A stretch of DNA of 38,573 nucleotides from a bacterium (GCA_017471365.1 JAFUUC010000027.1:1-38573), one strand, 5' to 3'; shown: positions 16,925 through 24,785, counted from the stretch's first letter. The notes: a model not told the origin generated them from the letters alone. Made by a program: numbers and translations.

Positions 16925-18580
16925 TTATACTATTGCTCCGTGCGAGGCATCTTGAACAGTTTTTGCATACTTTGCCAAATATCCGGATTTTGATTTTAAA
17001 TTGAATGATTTTAAGTTTTTACGCCTGTTTTCTAACTCTTGGTCGCTAACAAGAAGATTTATAGAACGCGTTTCTATATCAATAGCAATCTTATCACCGT
17101 CATTAATCAGTGCAATATTGCCTCCTTTTGCAGCTTCCGGACAAATATGTCCAATACATATTCCTCGTGTACCACCGGAAAAACGTCCATCAGTAATTAA
17201 TGCACAAGTTTTACCAAGACCTTTGCCAACAAGAAGTGACGTTGGGGCAAGCATTTCACGCATACCAGGTCCGCCCTTAGGTCCTTCATAACGAATTACA
17301 ACTATATCGCCAGACTTGATTAAATCGTTTTCGAGAGCGTGCATAGCATCTTCTTCACAATCAAAAACCTTTGCAATACCTTCAAACTTGTAACAAGAAG
17401 GATCAATACCTGAAATTTTAGTGACACAGCCTTCCTGAGCTATATTACCATACAAAATTCCAAGTCCCGGCTGAATTGTAACCGGCTTATCGTAAGAATG
17501 TATTAAGTCTTTATTAACAAACGCTCGTGTGCAAATATCAAATGTTTTTAAACCGGAAACCGTATTTTTATTTTTTATACCGACATTTGCATCAATTAAA
17601 TTTTTCATTAATGCTGGAACTCCGCCGGCATAGTGGAATTCCGTCATAGTAGGATTTGCAGCAGGATCAAGTTTCAAAATTTGATGAATTACTTTTCCCC
17701 ATTTATCAAAATCATCAATTGAAAGCTTAATATCACCGGCATTAGCCAAAGCAAGTAAATGTAGAATTGAATTTGTAGAACCACCCATTGCCAAATCACA
17801 AATTATGGCATTTTCAAGTGTTTCTCTGTCAATTATGTCTGACGGTTTTACGTCATTTTTAACCAAATTTACAATTTGAACCCCTGATTCAAAAGCAATA
17901 CGTCGTTTTTTTGAAGAAACCGCAGATGAAGTTGCACACAATGGCAAACTCATTCCCATAGCTTCAGTCAAACAAGCCATAGTGTTTGCAGTGTACATTC
18001 CCTGGCAAGAACCTATTGTCGGACAGGATTCTTCTTCTAATTCTAAAAGTCTTTCTTCATCAATTTCGCCATTGCGGAATTTTCCGACAGCTTCGAATGA
18101 TCCTTTAATCATAGTAAGCTTTGAACAACGACTTTCCCCTTCAAGCATAGGACCTGCCGAGACAACTATACACGGTATATTTAAACGCATAGCTGCGATG
18201 AGCATTCCCGGAGTAATTTTGTCACAATTTGTAAGTAAAACTAACCCATCCAGTTGATGACCTTGAGCAACAGTTTCGATACAATCAGCTATTAGATCTC
18301 TGGAAGGTAGAGAATACCTCATTCCATTGTGTCCCATTGCAATTCCGTCACATATAGCCGGAACCCCAAAAATAAAAGCCTGACCACCACCGGTATGAAT
18401 ACCTTTTTCTATCTGACGTTCAAGTTCACGCATACCGGCATGTCCCGGAATAAGATCTGTAAATGAACTAGCTATTCCAATAAAAGGAGCATTCATATTT
18501 TTGCGTGAAACACCCGCAGCCATAAGCAATCCGCGGTGTGGAGTGTGTGCTATACCCTTTTTTATATTGTCACTTCGCAT
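16925..18580 (-). CDS. ilvD: Dihydroxy-acid dehydratase
   Basis: A 551-residue Fe-S enzyme that dehydrates 2,3-dihydroxy-isovalerate and -methylvalerate in valine, isoleucine and leucine synthesis. [20 protein letters not shown] and [20 protein letters not shown] contain conserved residues including a cluster cysteine; [19 protein letters not shown] gives another. [20 protein letters not shown] supplies the third conserved Cys region. The C-terminal domain has [20 protein letters not shown]. Length matches the family. It is separated from the upstream xre gene by 12 bases and from uppS by 2, so it is transcribed with both. No other branched-chain biosynthesis genes are present in the window. 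Confidence 0.97.
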   Translation of the reverse strand: MRSDNIKKGIAHTPHRGLLMAAGVSRKNMNAPFIGIASSFTDLIPGHAGMRELERQIEKGIHTGGGQAFIFGVPAICDGIAMGHNGMRYSLPSRDLIADCIETVAQGHQLDGLVLLTNCDKITPGMLIAAMRLNIPCIVVSAGPMLEGESRCSKLTMIKGSFEAVGKFRNGEIDEERLLELEEESCPTIGSCQGMYTANTMACLTEAMGMSLPLCATSSAVSSKKRRIAFESGVQIVNLVKNDVKPSDIIDRETLENAIICDLAMGGSTNSILHLLALANAGDIKLSIDDFDKWGKVIHQILKLDPAANPTMTEFHYAGGVPALMKNLIDANVGIKNKNTVSGLKTFDICTRAFVNKDLIHSYDKPVTIQPGLGILYGNIAQEGCVTKISGIDPSCYKFEGIAKVFDCEEDAMHALENDLIKSGDIVVIRYEGPKGGPGMREMLAPTSLLVGKGLGKTCALITDGRFSGGTRGICIGHICPEAAKGGNIALINDGDKIAIDIETRSINLLVSDQELENRRKNLKSFNLKSKSGYLAKYAKTVQDASHGAIV

Positions 18581-18592
18581 AAGACAAAAAAA

Positions 18593-18913
18593 TCATACAG
18601 CAAACTGTTTAATAATTCTATATAAAATTTGTTTTCTTTCGTAAGATTGATTTTTAATAATCTCAATCATTTCGTTTTCGAGATTTTGCGAGGTATTAAG
18701 ATACGAATAATTAAAAAAATCTTGCGGATCAACGGAGAATTTTTCGACAATATTAATAAGAGTTTGCATAGAAGGAAAACTTTTACCCGTTTCGATATTA
18801 CTTAAAGAAGAAGTTTCAATACCAATCATTTCACTAAATGCTTCTTGTGTAATTTGAAGTTTTGCTCTTATTTCTTTAATCTTTTTCCCAACTAAAACTT
18901 TGCTGTCAGACAT
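18593..18913 (-). CDS. XRE-family helix-turn-helix regulator
   Basis: From the ATG at 18913, preceded by GGAGG, the protein has 106 residues; an earlier start would include the ribosome site as codons. GKKIKEIRAKLQITQEAFSE, then MIGIETSSLSNIETGKSFPS, is a standard Cro/C1-type HTH, with ITQEAFSEMIGI as the first helices and SSLSNIETGKS as recognition helix and turn. A linker with a DPQDFFNY motif and a helical C-terminus (ENEMIEIIKNQSYERKQILY) follow, perhaps for dimerisation. It is the first gene of the close-packed array ilvD-uppS-rdgB-pump-tolC, which makes it a candidate autoregulator of that set. Its intergenic region is shared with the divergent pilin gene, so it could also influence that promoter. 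Both roles are inference. Confidence 0.88.
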   Translation of the reverse strand: MSDSKVLVGKKIKEIRAKLQITQEAFSEMIGIETSSLSNIETGKSFPSMQTLINIVEKFSVDPQDFFNYSYLNTSQNLENEMIEIIKNQSYERKQILYRIIKQFAV

Positions 18914-18987
18914 TATATCCTCCATTTTTATATAAAGGATAATTGTTTACAGAATGTTAATAAATAATGTTTTATAGAAATAAAATA

Positions 18988-19016
18988 TTGACATTTCTAT
19001 AATAATAGATAATAAT
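18988..19016 (+). promoter_or_regulatory. Strong sigma-70 promoter of the third pilin gene
   Basis: TTGACA (18988-18993), a 17-base spacer and AATAAT (19011-19016) match consensus at 6/6 and 5/6. The ATG is at 19051, with GGAGG at 19039-19043. The design closely matches the promoter of the pilin pair at 1579-1607. Confidence 0.8.
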
Positions 19017-19050
19017 ATATACATAACCCGAAATTTTAGGAGGATTTTTG

Positions 19051-20157
19051 ATGTTAACACGAAGAATTAAGGACGGATTTACTTTGGCAGAGGTCTTAAT
19101 CACCCTTGCAATCATCGGCGTAGTCGCAGCACTTACTCTGCCAACACTGATCGCAAAAGTGAACGAAAAAGTTGACGGCAACCAGAAAAAAGTCACCGAA
19201 GCAAAACTTATTCAAGGACTTAACATGCTCGACTTGCATGGCGGGATCAACAATACGTACAGTAGTACAGCAGAATTTGTAGAAGAATTATCTAAATACA
19301 TGAAGATCACAAAGATCTGCGACGGTACAAATACAGCATTTAGTGAATGTATTCCGTATAGTGAAATAACATACAACAACGGAACGGAAGATAAAACTGT
19401 TGAAATTACTAAATTAAATACTGCGGATTCACTAGGGCTGGGAACAGTAACTGATGAACAAGAATTTATGGCACCTGTTGCAATGGTATTAGCTGACGGT
19501 ACACCGATGTTTCTTACTTATAATAAGAAATGTATTTCAGATCCGGATAGTATAAAAGCTGATAATAAGAAAATTCATAGCTGTGTAGACGGATTGTATG
19601 ACTTAAATGGTAGCCGCATGCCAAACAAAGTGGGAAAAGATTTGACTGCCATGAACAAGGCTGCAATCAATATCTCAGAAGGACCTGCTGTTGTTGGTTC
19701 TATAGCTGGTTATGATTTAATAAAACTAGCAGATACACCACCGGCAATGGATTGTTCAAAGTACATAGGAAATTCTAAGTATCCGGAAATTACTCACTGC
19801 CCATACTCAGGAGAAACAGATTACTGGGTAGGAGCGTTGGTAACGTGTAAAGACATGGGAGGTCACTTACCTACCATGACAGAACTAGCCAACATAGCAA
19901 AAGCTGTATACCCAACAGCAGCAGGCAGCATAAGTGCATACAATAATGTCTCAGCAAGCTGGAACACTACAGAGGTAGCAAAACTGGGCATTGACCCTTC
20001 TTCTGTTTCGTACTTCGAACTGTGGTCGTCAGAGGAGTACTTGGCTGCGAACAAGTACTCTCGCAGCCGCGGTTTTTACAGTAGTTTCACGTACGGTAAT
20101 AGAGACGGCAGTCGCATTACCTCTAGTTTCATGTTCGTTTGCCTAGCGGATAATTAG
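19051..20157 (+). CDS. Type IV pilin-like protein with lectin-like, possibly hypervariable C-terminus
   Basis: The ATG at 19051 follows GGAGG by seven bases and gives 368 residues. A short basic leader (MLTRRIKDG) precedes FTLAE at 10-14, with cleavage expected after Gly9, and a hydrophobic helix (VLITLAIIGVVAALTLPTLI). Unlike the pair at 1-1511 there is only one FTLAE motif. The constant region carries CISDPDSIKADNKKIHSC and DLNGSRMPNKVGKDL. The C-terminal domain has YWVGALVTCKDMGGHLPTMT and LWSSEEY and ends FMFVCLADN, consistent with a C-type-lectin or DUF1566-like fold. The last 130 bases are visibly GC-richer and dominated by codons ending in C or T. It is a likely surface fibre subunit or adhesin. 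A terminator follows, so it is monocistronic. Confidence 0.88.
   Translation: MLTRRIKDGFTLAEVLITLAIIGVVAALTLPTLIAKVNEKVDGNQKKVTEAKLIQGLNMLDLHGGINNTYSSTAEFVEELSKYMKITKICDGTNTAFSECIPYSEITYNNGTEDKTVEITKLNTADSLGLGTVTDEQEFMAPVAMVLADGTPMFLTYNKKCISDPDSIKADNKKIHSCVDGLYDLNGSRMPNKVGKDLTAMNKAAINISEGPAVVGSIAGYDLIKLADTPPAMDCSKYIGNSKYPEITHCPYSGETDYWVGALVTCKDMGGHLPTMTELANIAKAVYPTAAGSISAYNNVSASWNTTEVAKLGIDPSSVSYFELWSSEEYLAANKYSRSRGFYSSFTYGNRDGSRITSSFMFVCLADN
19182..19256 (+). repeat. Near-identical pilin N-terminal block, copy 2
   Basis: Counterpart of 1249-1323 on the opposite strand: 36 and 32 identical bases separated by a few differences. It encodes QKKVTEAKLIQGLNMLDLHG and the start of GINNTY. Confidence 0.8.
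20038..20136 (+). other. Candidate variable region at the pilin C-terminus
   Basis: In these 33 consecutive codons, 27 end in C or T, including TAC, AAC, CGC, AGC, GGC, GAC, ACC and TTC. The rest of the gene is mixed and AT-rich. Residues in the stretch are mostly Tyr, Ser, Arg, Gly, Phe, Asn, Asp and Thr. This is what adenine-directed mutagenesis of AAC/AAT codons by a diversity-generating retroelement would leave. No template repeat or reverse transcriptase gene is in the window, so the label is a hypothesis. Confidence 0.35.
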
Positions 20158-20190
20158 TTATAACACGGCGATTATGCAGACAACGACAAT

Positions 20191-20222
20191 AAAAAAACAG
20201 GGAATGATTTCCCTGTTTTTTT
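20191..20222 (+). terminator. Rho-independent terminator, bidirectional
   Basis: ACAGGGAA and TTCCCTGT pair with a 4-base loop, extended by A and T runs on either side. It ends the pilin transcript and, on the minus strand, that of the gene at 20238-20531. Confidence 0.85.
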
Positions 20223-20237
20223 TGAAAGCTACTTACT

Positions 20238-20531
20238 TTATGCTACAACTTGTAAATTTTTACCGGCTTGAGGACCGTATTTTGCAATAAGTTCTTCTTC
20301 CGTTAAAATTGTTGTTCTAGGTTCTGATTTTGGATAAGTTACACCTTGAGTTGTGATTTCGTATTTCCCATCATCAAGAACTTTTACCTTCGTTGTTGCA
20401 CCAATAAAACGACCTGGAACTTTCAACACATCACCATTTGAAGTCATTACAATATTGTATTCACCTGCATCAAATACCTTTGGTTTTGCTGCTGCTCCAA
20501 CATTTGTTGCTTGTACACCTTCTAATGCCAT
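20238..20531 (-). CDS. Small hypothetical protein with internal repeat
   Basis: A 97-residue protein of no family I recognise. GGAGGAATG stands before the ATG. Two related beta-rich units are visible: KPKVFDAGEYNIVMTSNGDV (about 16-35) and TKVKVLDDGKYEITTQGVTY (about 47-66), sharing K-V-x-D-x-G-x-Y-x-I. The C-terminal part reads ILTEEELIAKYGPQAGKNLQ. There is no signal peptide or membrane segment, so it is probably cytosolic. It has its own leader of about 160 bases and a shared terminator, so it appears monocistronic, between the third pilin gene and the min operon. Confidence 0.7.
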   Translation of the reverse strand: MALEGVQATNVGAAAKPKVFDAGEYNIVMTSNGDVLKVPGRFIGATTKVKVLDDGKYEITTQGVTYPKSEPRTTILTEEELIAKYGPQAGKNLQVVA

Positions 20532-20628
20532 AATTTACATTCCTCCATACACATTCACTACACTGATATAAAAACATAATTAAAAATTAAATTGCCAGTT
20601 TATATATACTATTTTAATAATTCTTAAA

Positions 20629-20660
20629 AAAGAAGTTGGAATTTTTGTTCCAACTTCTTT
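20629..20660 (-). terminator. Terminator of the min operon
   Basis: Arms AAAGAAGTTGGAA (20629-20641) and TTCCAACTTCTTT (20648-20660) pair perfectly around a 6-base loop. On the minus strand a T run follows. It lies 35 bases after the minE stop. Confidence 0.8.
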
Positions 20661-20694
20661 AAATTTATTATTCTTTTTCGTTTTCGGTCTGTTC

Positions 20695-21216
20695 TTATTC
20701 TTCTTCTTCTTCTTCTTTCTCCTCCTGTTCAGAGTTTATATCTTCAGAAGGTTCATCTTCATCAGGTTCATCCGAATCATCGTCTTCAACATCTAAATCT
20801 TCATCTTCGCTGTCATCATCGTCAGCATTTTCAAAATCAAGGTCATCTTCTGAATCATCTTCATCATCTGTTTCGGTTAATTTTTTAGCTTCTTCTTCGG
20901 CTTTTATTGCAGCTTCGATTTCTTCTTCATCTTTTGCTCTGACAACCGGTATAGAAAGCATTAAAGCCATTTGTTCACCTTCTTGTTCAAAATTTAGTTC
21001 GAGAGCTTCTTTATCCATTTCGACATATTTTGAAAGAAGATCTATAAGTTCTTTACGCATTCTCTGAAGGAGTTCCGGTGTGAGATTCGTTCTGTCTTGC
21101 ATTAAAACAACACGCAATCTATTTACGGCAACGTCCTTTGAATCTTCCTTTTGTGCTGATTGACCGAAAAGACCTAATATTTTGTTATATAATTCTGTAA
21201 AAATATTTTCGCTCAT
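20695..21216 (-). CDS. minE: MinE, with long acidic C-terminal tail
   Basis: MinE stimulates MinD ATPase and sweeps the MinCD division inhibitor toward the poles. The core is in residues 1-95: an N-terminal amphipathic membrane helix (IFTELYNKILGLFG), the MinD-contact segment NRLRVVLMQDRTNLTPELLQ and the dimerisation domain (MRKELIDLLSKYVEMDKEAL onward). The usual family length is about 90 residues; here it is 173, because residues after about 115 form a tail almost wholly of Asp, Glu and Ser ending EEKEEEEEE. A linker with KAEEEAKK may be helical. The tail has no recognised domain. The gene follows minD by one base, with a terminator after it. Confidence 0.92.
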   Translation of the reverse strand: MSENIFTELYNKILGLFGQSAQKEDSKDVAVNRLRVVLMQDRTNLTPELLQRMRKELIDLLSKYVEMDKEALELNFEQEGEQMALMLSIPVVRAKDEEEIEAAIKAEEEAKKLTETDDEDDSEDDLDFENADDDDSEDEDLDVEDDDSDEPDEDEPSEDINSEQEEKEEEEEE

Positions 21217-21217
21217 T

Positions 21218-22039
21218 TTAGTTCTCCTTTCCTTTGTTCAGGAATTTTGAGAAGAACTTTTTAATTTTTGTAGAAACTTTAGCTTCTTCTTCAAAATCAA
21301 TAAAAGGAACGTCGTTGCCCATAATACGTTCTGCGACATTTCTGTAGGCACGACCAGCCGGAGAATTTTCGTCATTAACAACAGGTTCCCCTTTATTTGT
21401 TGATGTGATAATACCGGTATCTTCAGGGATTATACCGATAAGTTTAGCCGAAAGAATTTCGACAACATCTTCTTTGCTCATCATATCTTTTGATGCCGCC
21501 ATATTTGCTCTATATCTATTTAAAAGAAGTTTATATGATTTAATTTCTTCTTTAGCTTCCAGAAGTCCGATGATTCTATCCGCATCACGAACTGCTGACA
21601 TTTCCGGAGTGGTGACAACTATTGCTTCAGTTGCACCGGCAACAGCATTTTGGAATCCTTGTTCAATACCCGCAGGGCAATCAACAAGTACAAAATCAAA
21701 TTTTTCCTTTAATTTGTCACAAATTTCTTTTAATTGTTCTTCTGAAACTGCGGTTTTATCTCTAGTTTGTGCCGCTGCTAAAAGACAAAGATTAGGGTTT
21801 CTTTTATCTTTTACAAGAGCTTGTTTTAATTTGCAACGTTCTTCTACAACATCAACAATTGTATAAACAATTCTATTTTCTAAACCAAGAAGCAAGTCAA
21901 GGTTTCTCAAACCGAGGTCGGTGTCAATCATAACAACCTTTTTACCGGCTCTGGCAAGTGCTGTACCGATATTGGCATTGGTTGTAGTCTTTCCTACACC
22001 GCCTTTCCCCGATGTTATTACTATTACTCTGCCACTCAT
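21218..22039 (-). CDS. minD: Septum-site determining ATPase MinD
   Basis: A 273-residue MinD that dimerises with ATP on the membrane, recruits MinC and is released by MinE. VIVITSGKGGVGKTTTNANI carries the deviant Walker A motif, MIDTDLGLRNLDLLLGLENR is switch I with the family's GLRNLD, and VLVDCPAGIEQGFQNAVAGA is Walker B with switch II. The C-terminus KVSTKIKKFFSKFLNKGKEN is a basic amphipathic membrane-targeting helix. Length is normal. It sits 10 bases after minC and one base before minE in the usual C-D-E order. Confidence 0.97.
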   Translation of the reverse strand: MSGRVIVITSGKGGVGKTTTNANIGTALARAGKKVVMIDTDLGLRNLDLLLGLENRIVYTIVDVVEERCKLKQALVKDKRNPNLCLLAAAQTRDKTAVSEEQLKEICDKLKEKFDFVLVDCPAGIEQGFQNAVAGATEAIVVTTPEMSAVRDADRIIGLLEAKEEIKSYKLLLNRYRANMAASKDMMSKEDVVEILSAKLIGIIPEDTGIITSTNKGEPVVNDENSPAGRAYRNVAERIMGNDVPFIDFEEEAKVSTKIKKFFSKFLNKGKEN

Positions 22040-22049
22040 TTATTTCTCC

Positions 22050-22868
22050 TTAATTTCCATTATGTATTTTCTTTATTACTATACTTCCTTTATATGCGAA
22101 AGCTTCCTCCGGAACGTATTCACTTGTCTTTTGGATATATGGCATATTAACCGAATCCGGACGACGAGCAAAAATTTCACCAATTCTAATTTGCACTGGA
22201 TTTAATTTTAAAGCCCTGATCCTTGCATAATTGTTACCGTCAGAACCGGCATGAGCGATACCACCTAAAATTCCCCATACAGTGATATCTCCTTTTGCAA
22301 TAATTTCAGCACCTGGATTAACGTCGCCAATGATTATTATATTCCCGTCAGAAGAAATACTCTGACCTGAACGTATTGTTTTTCTGAGATATAACGTTGG
22401 AAGATTTTGTGTTTCGTCATTTTCTTCCGGTTCTAATTCAGAAACTACATCGTCATTTTGTCTTACAACTTTTACGACTTCTTTGTCATCTTTCGGAAGT
22501 TCAGTTGAAGAAAAAATATTATCTAAAGCACCTTCAACTTCTGATTTTTCTTCAACAGATTTAAATGTTGGAGCTTCAACCTCGTTTGTAAATTCAGAAA
22601 CTTTAATATTTAATGCTGTTGCAGCTTCAAGAGTTAAGGCTGAACTTGTACTCAAACAAGCAAGCTTTGATTCCATTAAATCAACAAGAGCATTTATACT
22701 TGTTAATTCGCTTTGAGAAAGATTTATTGCTCCCAACTTTAAACAAATATGTTTTCCCTTTGCTTCCGGCATGTCAAGAATCCTTGACAACTCATAAATA
22801 ATTTCGGAAGTTTTTACGGCATGGGTTAAATCTACGATAAACCCGTTATCAATATATCCCTGTTCCAT
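22050..22868 (-). CDS. minC: Septum-site determining protein MinC
   Basis: MinC blocks FtsZ ring assembly away from mid-cell. The start is the ATG at 22868 (MEQGYIDNGFIVDL), with GGAAAGGG just upstream; the longer frame to 22919 encodes an unlikely Cys-rich leader. This gives 272 residues. The N-terminal domain (about 1-95) includes AKGKHICLKLGAINLSQSEL. A charged, variable linker of about 70 residues follows. The C-terminal beta-helix domain begins LYLRKTIRSGQSISSDGNII and contains GDVNPGAEIIAKGDITVWGI, GGIAHAG and RIGEIFARRP, the MinD-binding surface signature. It heads the minCDE operon, with 84 bases to the upstream transglycosylase gene. Confidence 0.94.
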   Translation of the reverse strand: MEQGYIDNGFIVDLTHAVKTSEIIYELSRILDMPEAKGKHICLKLGAINLSQSELTSINALVDLMESKLACLSTSSALTLEAATALNIKVSEFTNEVEAPTFKSVEEKSEVEGALDNIFSSTELPKDDKEVVKVVRQNDDVVSELEPEENDETQNLPTLYLRKTIRSGQSISSDGNIIIIGDVNPGAEIIAKGDITVWGILGGIAHAGSDGNNYARIRALKLNPVQIRIGEIFARRPDSVNMPYIQKTSEYVPEEAFAYKGSIVIKKIHNGN

Positions 22869-22952
22869 TTTTCCCTTTCCAAAAATACACTTACAACAAA
22901 AGGGTACATGAAAAAACATCTTTCTTCAAGAAATTATTTACTTTTATTAAAT

Positions 22953-23942
22953 TTAAGAGAGAAAAGACTCGTCTGTCACGTAAAAATCACTCACTCGTTG
23001 AGCTAGTTCGGATTTTGTAATCTGACCATCTCTATTTAAATCCAATCCCCTATTTTGTCTATAATATTCCGGATGTTCTCTTTCATCTCTTGTACACAAA
23101 ATTTCTCTTCCTGAACGTCCCGGTAAAAATACAAGAGCATACAAATCACCTCTGGAAATCTTTTTCCCTTTAAGACGTGGATTTGCATTCAAAGTCATTT
23201 CCAGATATTTGTCTACGAGATCCAACTGCTCGAGCATAGACATTTTTGCAATTTGATCTTTTGTAACGTTAAGTCCGTATACACGTTTAAATTCATCACA
23301 AGCAACTTGAGTAAATTGGATTAAACCAACCGCAGTTCTCCCATTCCAGCGATTAGTTTGTATGCCTGATTCAGCATTCATAACGGCAATCAAATCTCTA
23401 TAATTACATTTGTATTTTTTCGCGATTTGTTTTATACGTTTTAAAGCTGCCTTTTTCTGTTCTTTTGTTACATTTATCTGGACATCATGCTCTGTTACTG
23501 TCGGATCTTGAGAATCTTCTTGAATTTGTTGCGTTTGATCAGCTGTTTGAGTATGTGAAATACTGTTCAAATTCATATTAGGATCAAACGGATTTGACGT
23601 TGCACCTAGAGGGGAATAAGTGTATACATCATAGTTATTGCCATACAGTTCCATTCCATAGAAAAGCGGGTAAAAATTATTAGAATTAAAATCGCCTAAA
23701 TAATCACCTGAAAAATAATTATCATAATTACTGTGGTCATAATATGCACGGAAATCTCCGGAAGAATAGTATTCCCTTGGGATTGAGCCACCAAATCCAG
23801 AGTTATCTAAACTACCGTAACAGCCCCCAAAAAAAATAGAATCTAAATCTAAACCGCCAATATTAAACGTACTGACAGGTTGACTCACAGGCATATAATA
23901 TGCAGGCATTCTTTCATATCTGTAAACGGCTTTTACGTCCAC
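22953..23942 (-). CDS. Lytic transglycosylase-like protein with C-terminal EF-hand
   Basis: A 329-residue protein beginning at GTG 23942 with AAGGGG upstream; no nearer ATG has a ribosome site. Residues 25-125 are low-complexity, rich in Tyr, Gly, Asn, Asp and Ser. A lysozyme-like SLT domain follows at about 160-285: LIAVMNAESGIQTNRWNGRT has the catalytic Glu191 in an ESG motif, and AVGLIQFTQVA is the second conserved block. The C-terminus has an EF-hand loop (DLNRDGQITKSE, 301-312) with calcium ligands in place. The expected role is cleaving peptidoglycan between MurNAc and GlcNAc. No signal peptide is visible, which is odd for that job. It is upstream of and co-directional with minCDE, so a link to division is plausible. 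Confidence 0.75.
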   Translation of the reverse strand: MDVKAVYRYERMPAYYMPVSQPVSTFNIGGLDLDSIFFGGCYGSLDNSGFGGSIPREYYSSGDFRAYYDHSNYDNYFSGDYLGDFNSNNFYPLFYGMELYGNNYDVYTYSPLGATSNPFDPNMNLNSISHTQTADQTQQIQEDSQDPTVTEHDVQINVTKEQKKAALKRIKQIAKKYKCNYRDLIAVMNAESGIQTNRWNGRTAVGLIQFTQVACDEFKRVYGLNVTKDQIAKMSMLEQLDLVDKYLEMTLNANPRLKGKKISRGDLYALVFLPGRSGREILCTRDEREHPEYYRQNRGLDLNRDGQITKSELAQRVSDFYVTDESFLS

Positions 23943-24104
23943 TTTCTATTTTTCCCCTTACCTATATCTATAAAGGTTAAAATTCGTCGGTAAATGCTTC
24001 TTTAAATGATTTTGTTAACAAATATTAATAATATTGTCCACTCAATTAGGGGTTATTATCATGTTTATAATATCATTAACTAAGGTTAGAAGGTATAATA
24101 AGAG

Positions 24105-24782
24105 ATGTTTAACGAAACAAAAACACACGAGATTACTGTCGACGTTGTAATCTTGACGATAAAAAACAATGCACTTCAGGTTTTGCTTGTAAAACGTGAC
24201 AATGAACCTTTTAAGGGCAAATGGGCAATTCCCGGAGGTTATGTCAGATTATCAGAAAATCTTGATGATGCGGCATTGAGAGTTTTGAAAGAAAAAACTG
24301 CGGTTGATAATATTTATCTTGAACAGTTGTATACGTTCGGAGATCCTTTAAGACACCCTAATTCTCGTGTAATTACTTGTGCTTATTTTGCACTTGTTCG
24401 TTCGGAAGATATAAAAATTGTTTCGTCTCCGGATCTTGGGTGGCACAAGGTTGAAGATCTTCCTGCACTGGCTTTTGACCACAAAGAAATTATTTTGTAT
24501 TCTCTAAAAAGGACTCGCGAAAGACTTGAAATTTGTCCGGTTGCATATCAGCTTTTGCCGGAAAAGTTTACTCTTACAGAGATGCAAAAAGCATATGAAC
24601 TTATTATGCAAAAGAAACTCGACAAACGTAATTTTAGGAAGAAAGCTCTTGCTACTACAGGTTTAATGGAGCTTGAAGAATATACAAAATCTTCATCTAA
24701 GAGACCTGCAAAGTTGTATACTTTTGAAAAAATAGAACTCAATTCAAAAAGAGCTCATTTTATAAAAAAAGGAGAAAAATAA
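24105..24782 (+). CDS. NrtR-like Nudix-domain transcriptional regulator
   Basis: A 225-residue protein with an N-terminal Nudix domain and a C-terminal winged-helix region. YLEQLYTFGDPLRHPNSRVI is characteristic of NrtR/ADP-ribose-type proteins, which often repress NAD-synthesis genes and sense ADP-ribose. The Nudix box at 45-67 is degraded: Gly45, Glu51 and Arg59 remain, but the REUxEExGU core reads RVLKEKTAV, so the metal-binding Glu residues are partly lost and hydrolysis is doubtful. The C-terminal half (TLTEMQKAYELIMQKKLDKR, NFRKKALATTGLM) fits the winged helix. It is followed after 3 bases by secG and then an SDR gene. Its regulon is unknown; no NAD genes are in the window. Confidence 0.82.
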   Translation: MFNETKTHEITVDVVILTIKNNALQVLLVKRDNEPFKGKWAIPGGYVRLSENLDDAALRVLKEKTAVDNIYLEQLYTFGDPLRHPNSRVITCAYFALVRSEDIKIVSSPDLGWHKVEDLPALAFDHKEIILYSLKRTRERLEICPVAYQLLPEKFTLTEMQKAYELIMQKKLDKRNFRKKALATTGLMELEEYTKSSSKRPAKLYTFEKIELNSKRAHFIKKGEK

Positions 24783-24785
24783 ATA

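Noticed and set aside
20158-20237. Retroelement template repeat or reverse transcriptase next to the third pilin gene
   Set aside because: The 80 bases after the gene hold only a short leader and a terminator, and no reverse transcriptase motif occurs anywhere in the window; any such element would have to act from elsewhere.
20695-20760. Possible sequencing or slippage artefact producing the GA-rich end of minE
   Set aside because: The acidic coding continues for about 60 residues with mixed Asp, Glu and Ser codons rather than a single repeated triplet, so most of the tail is not a simple slippage product.
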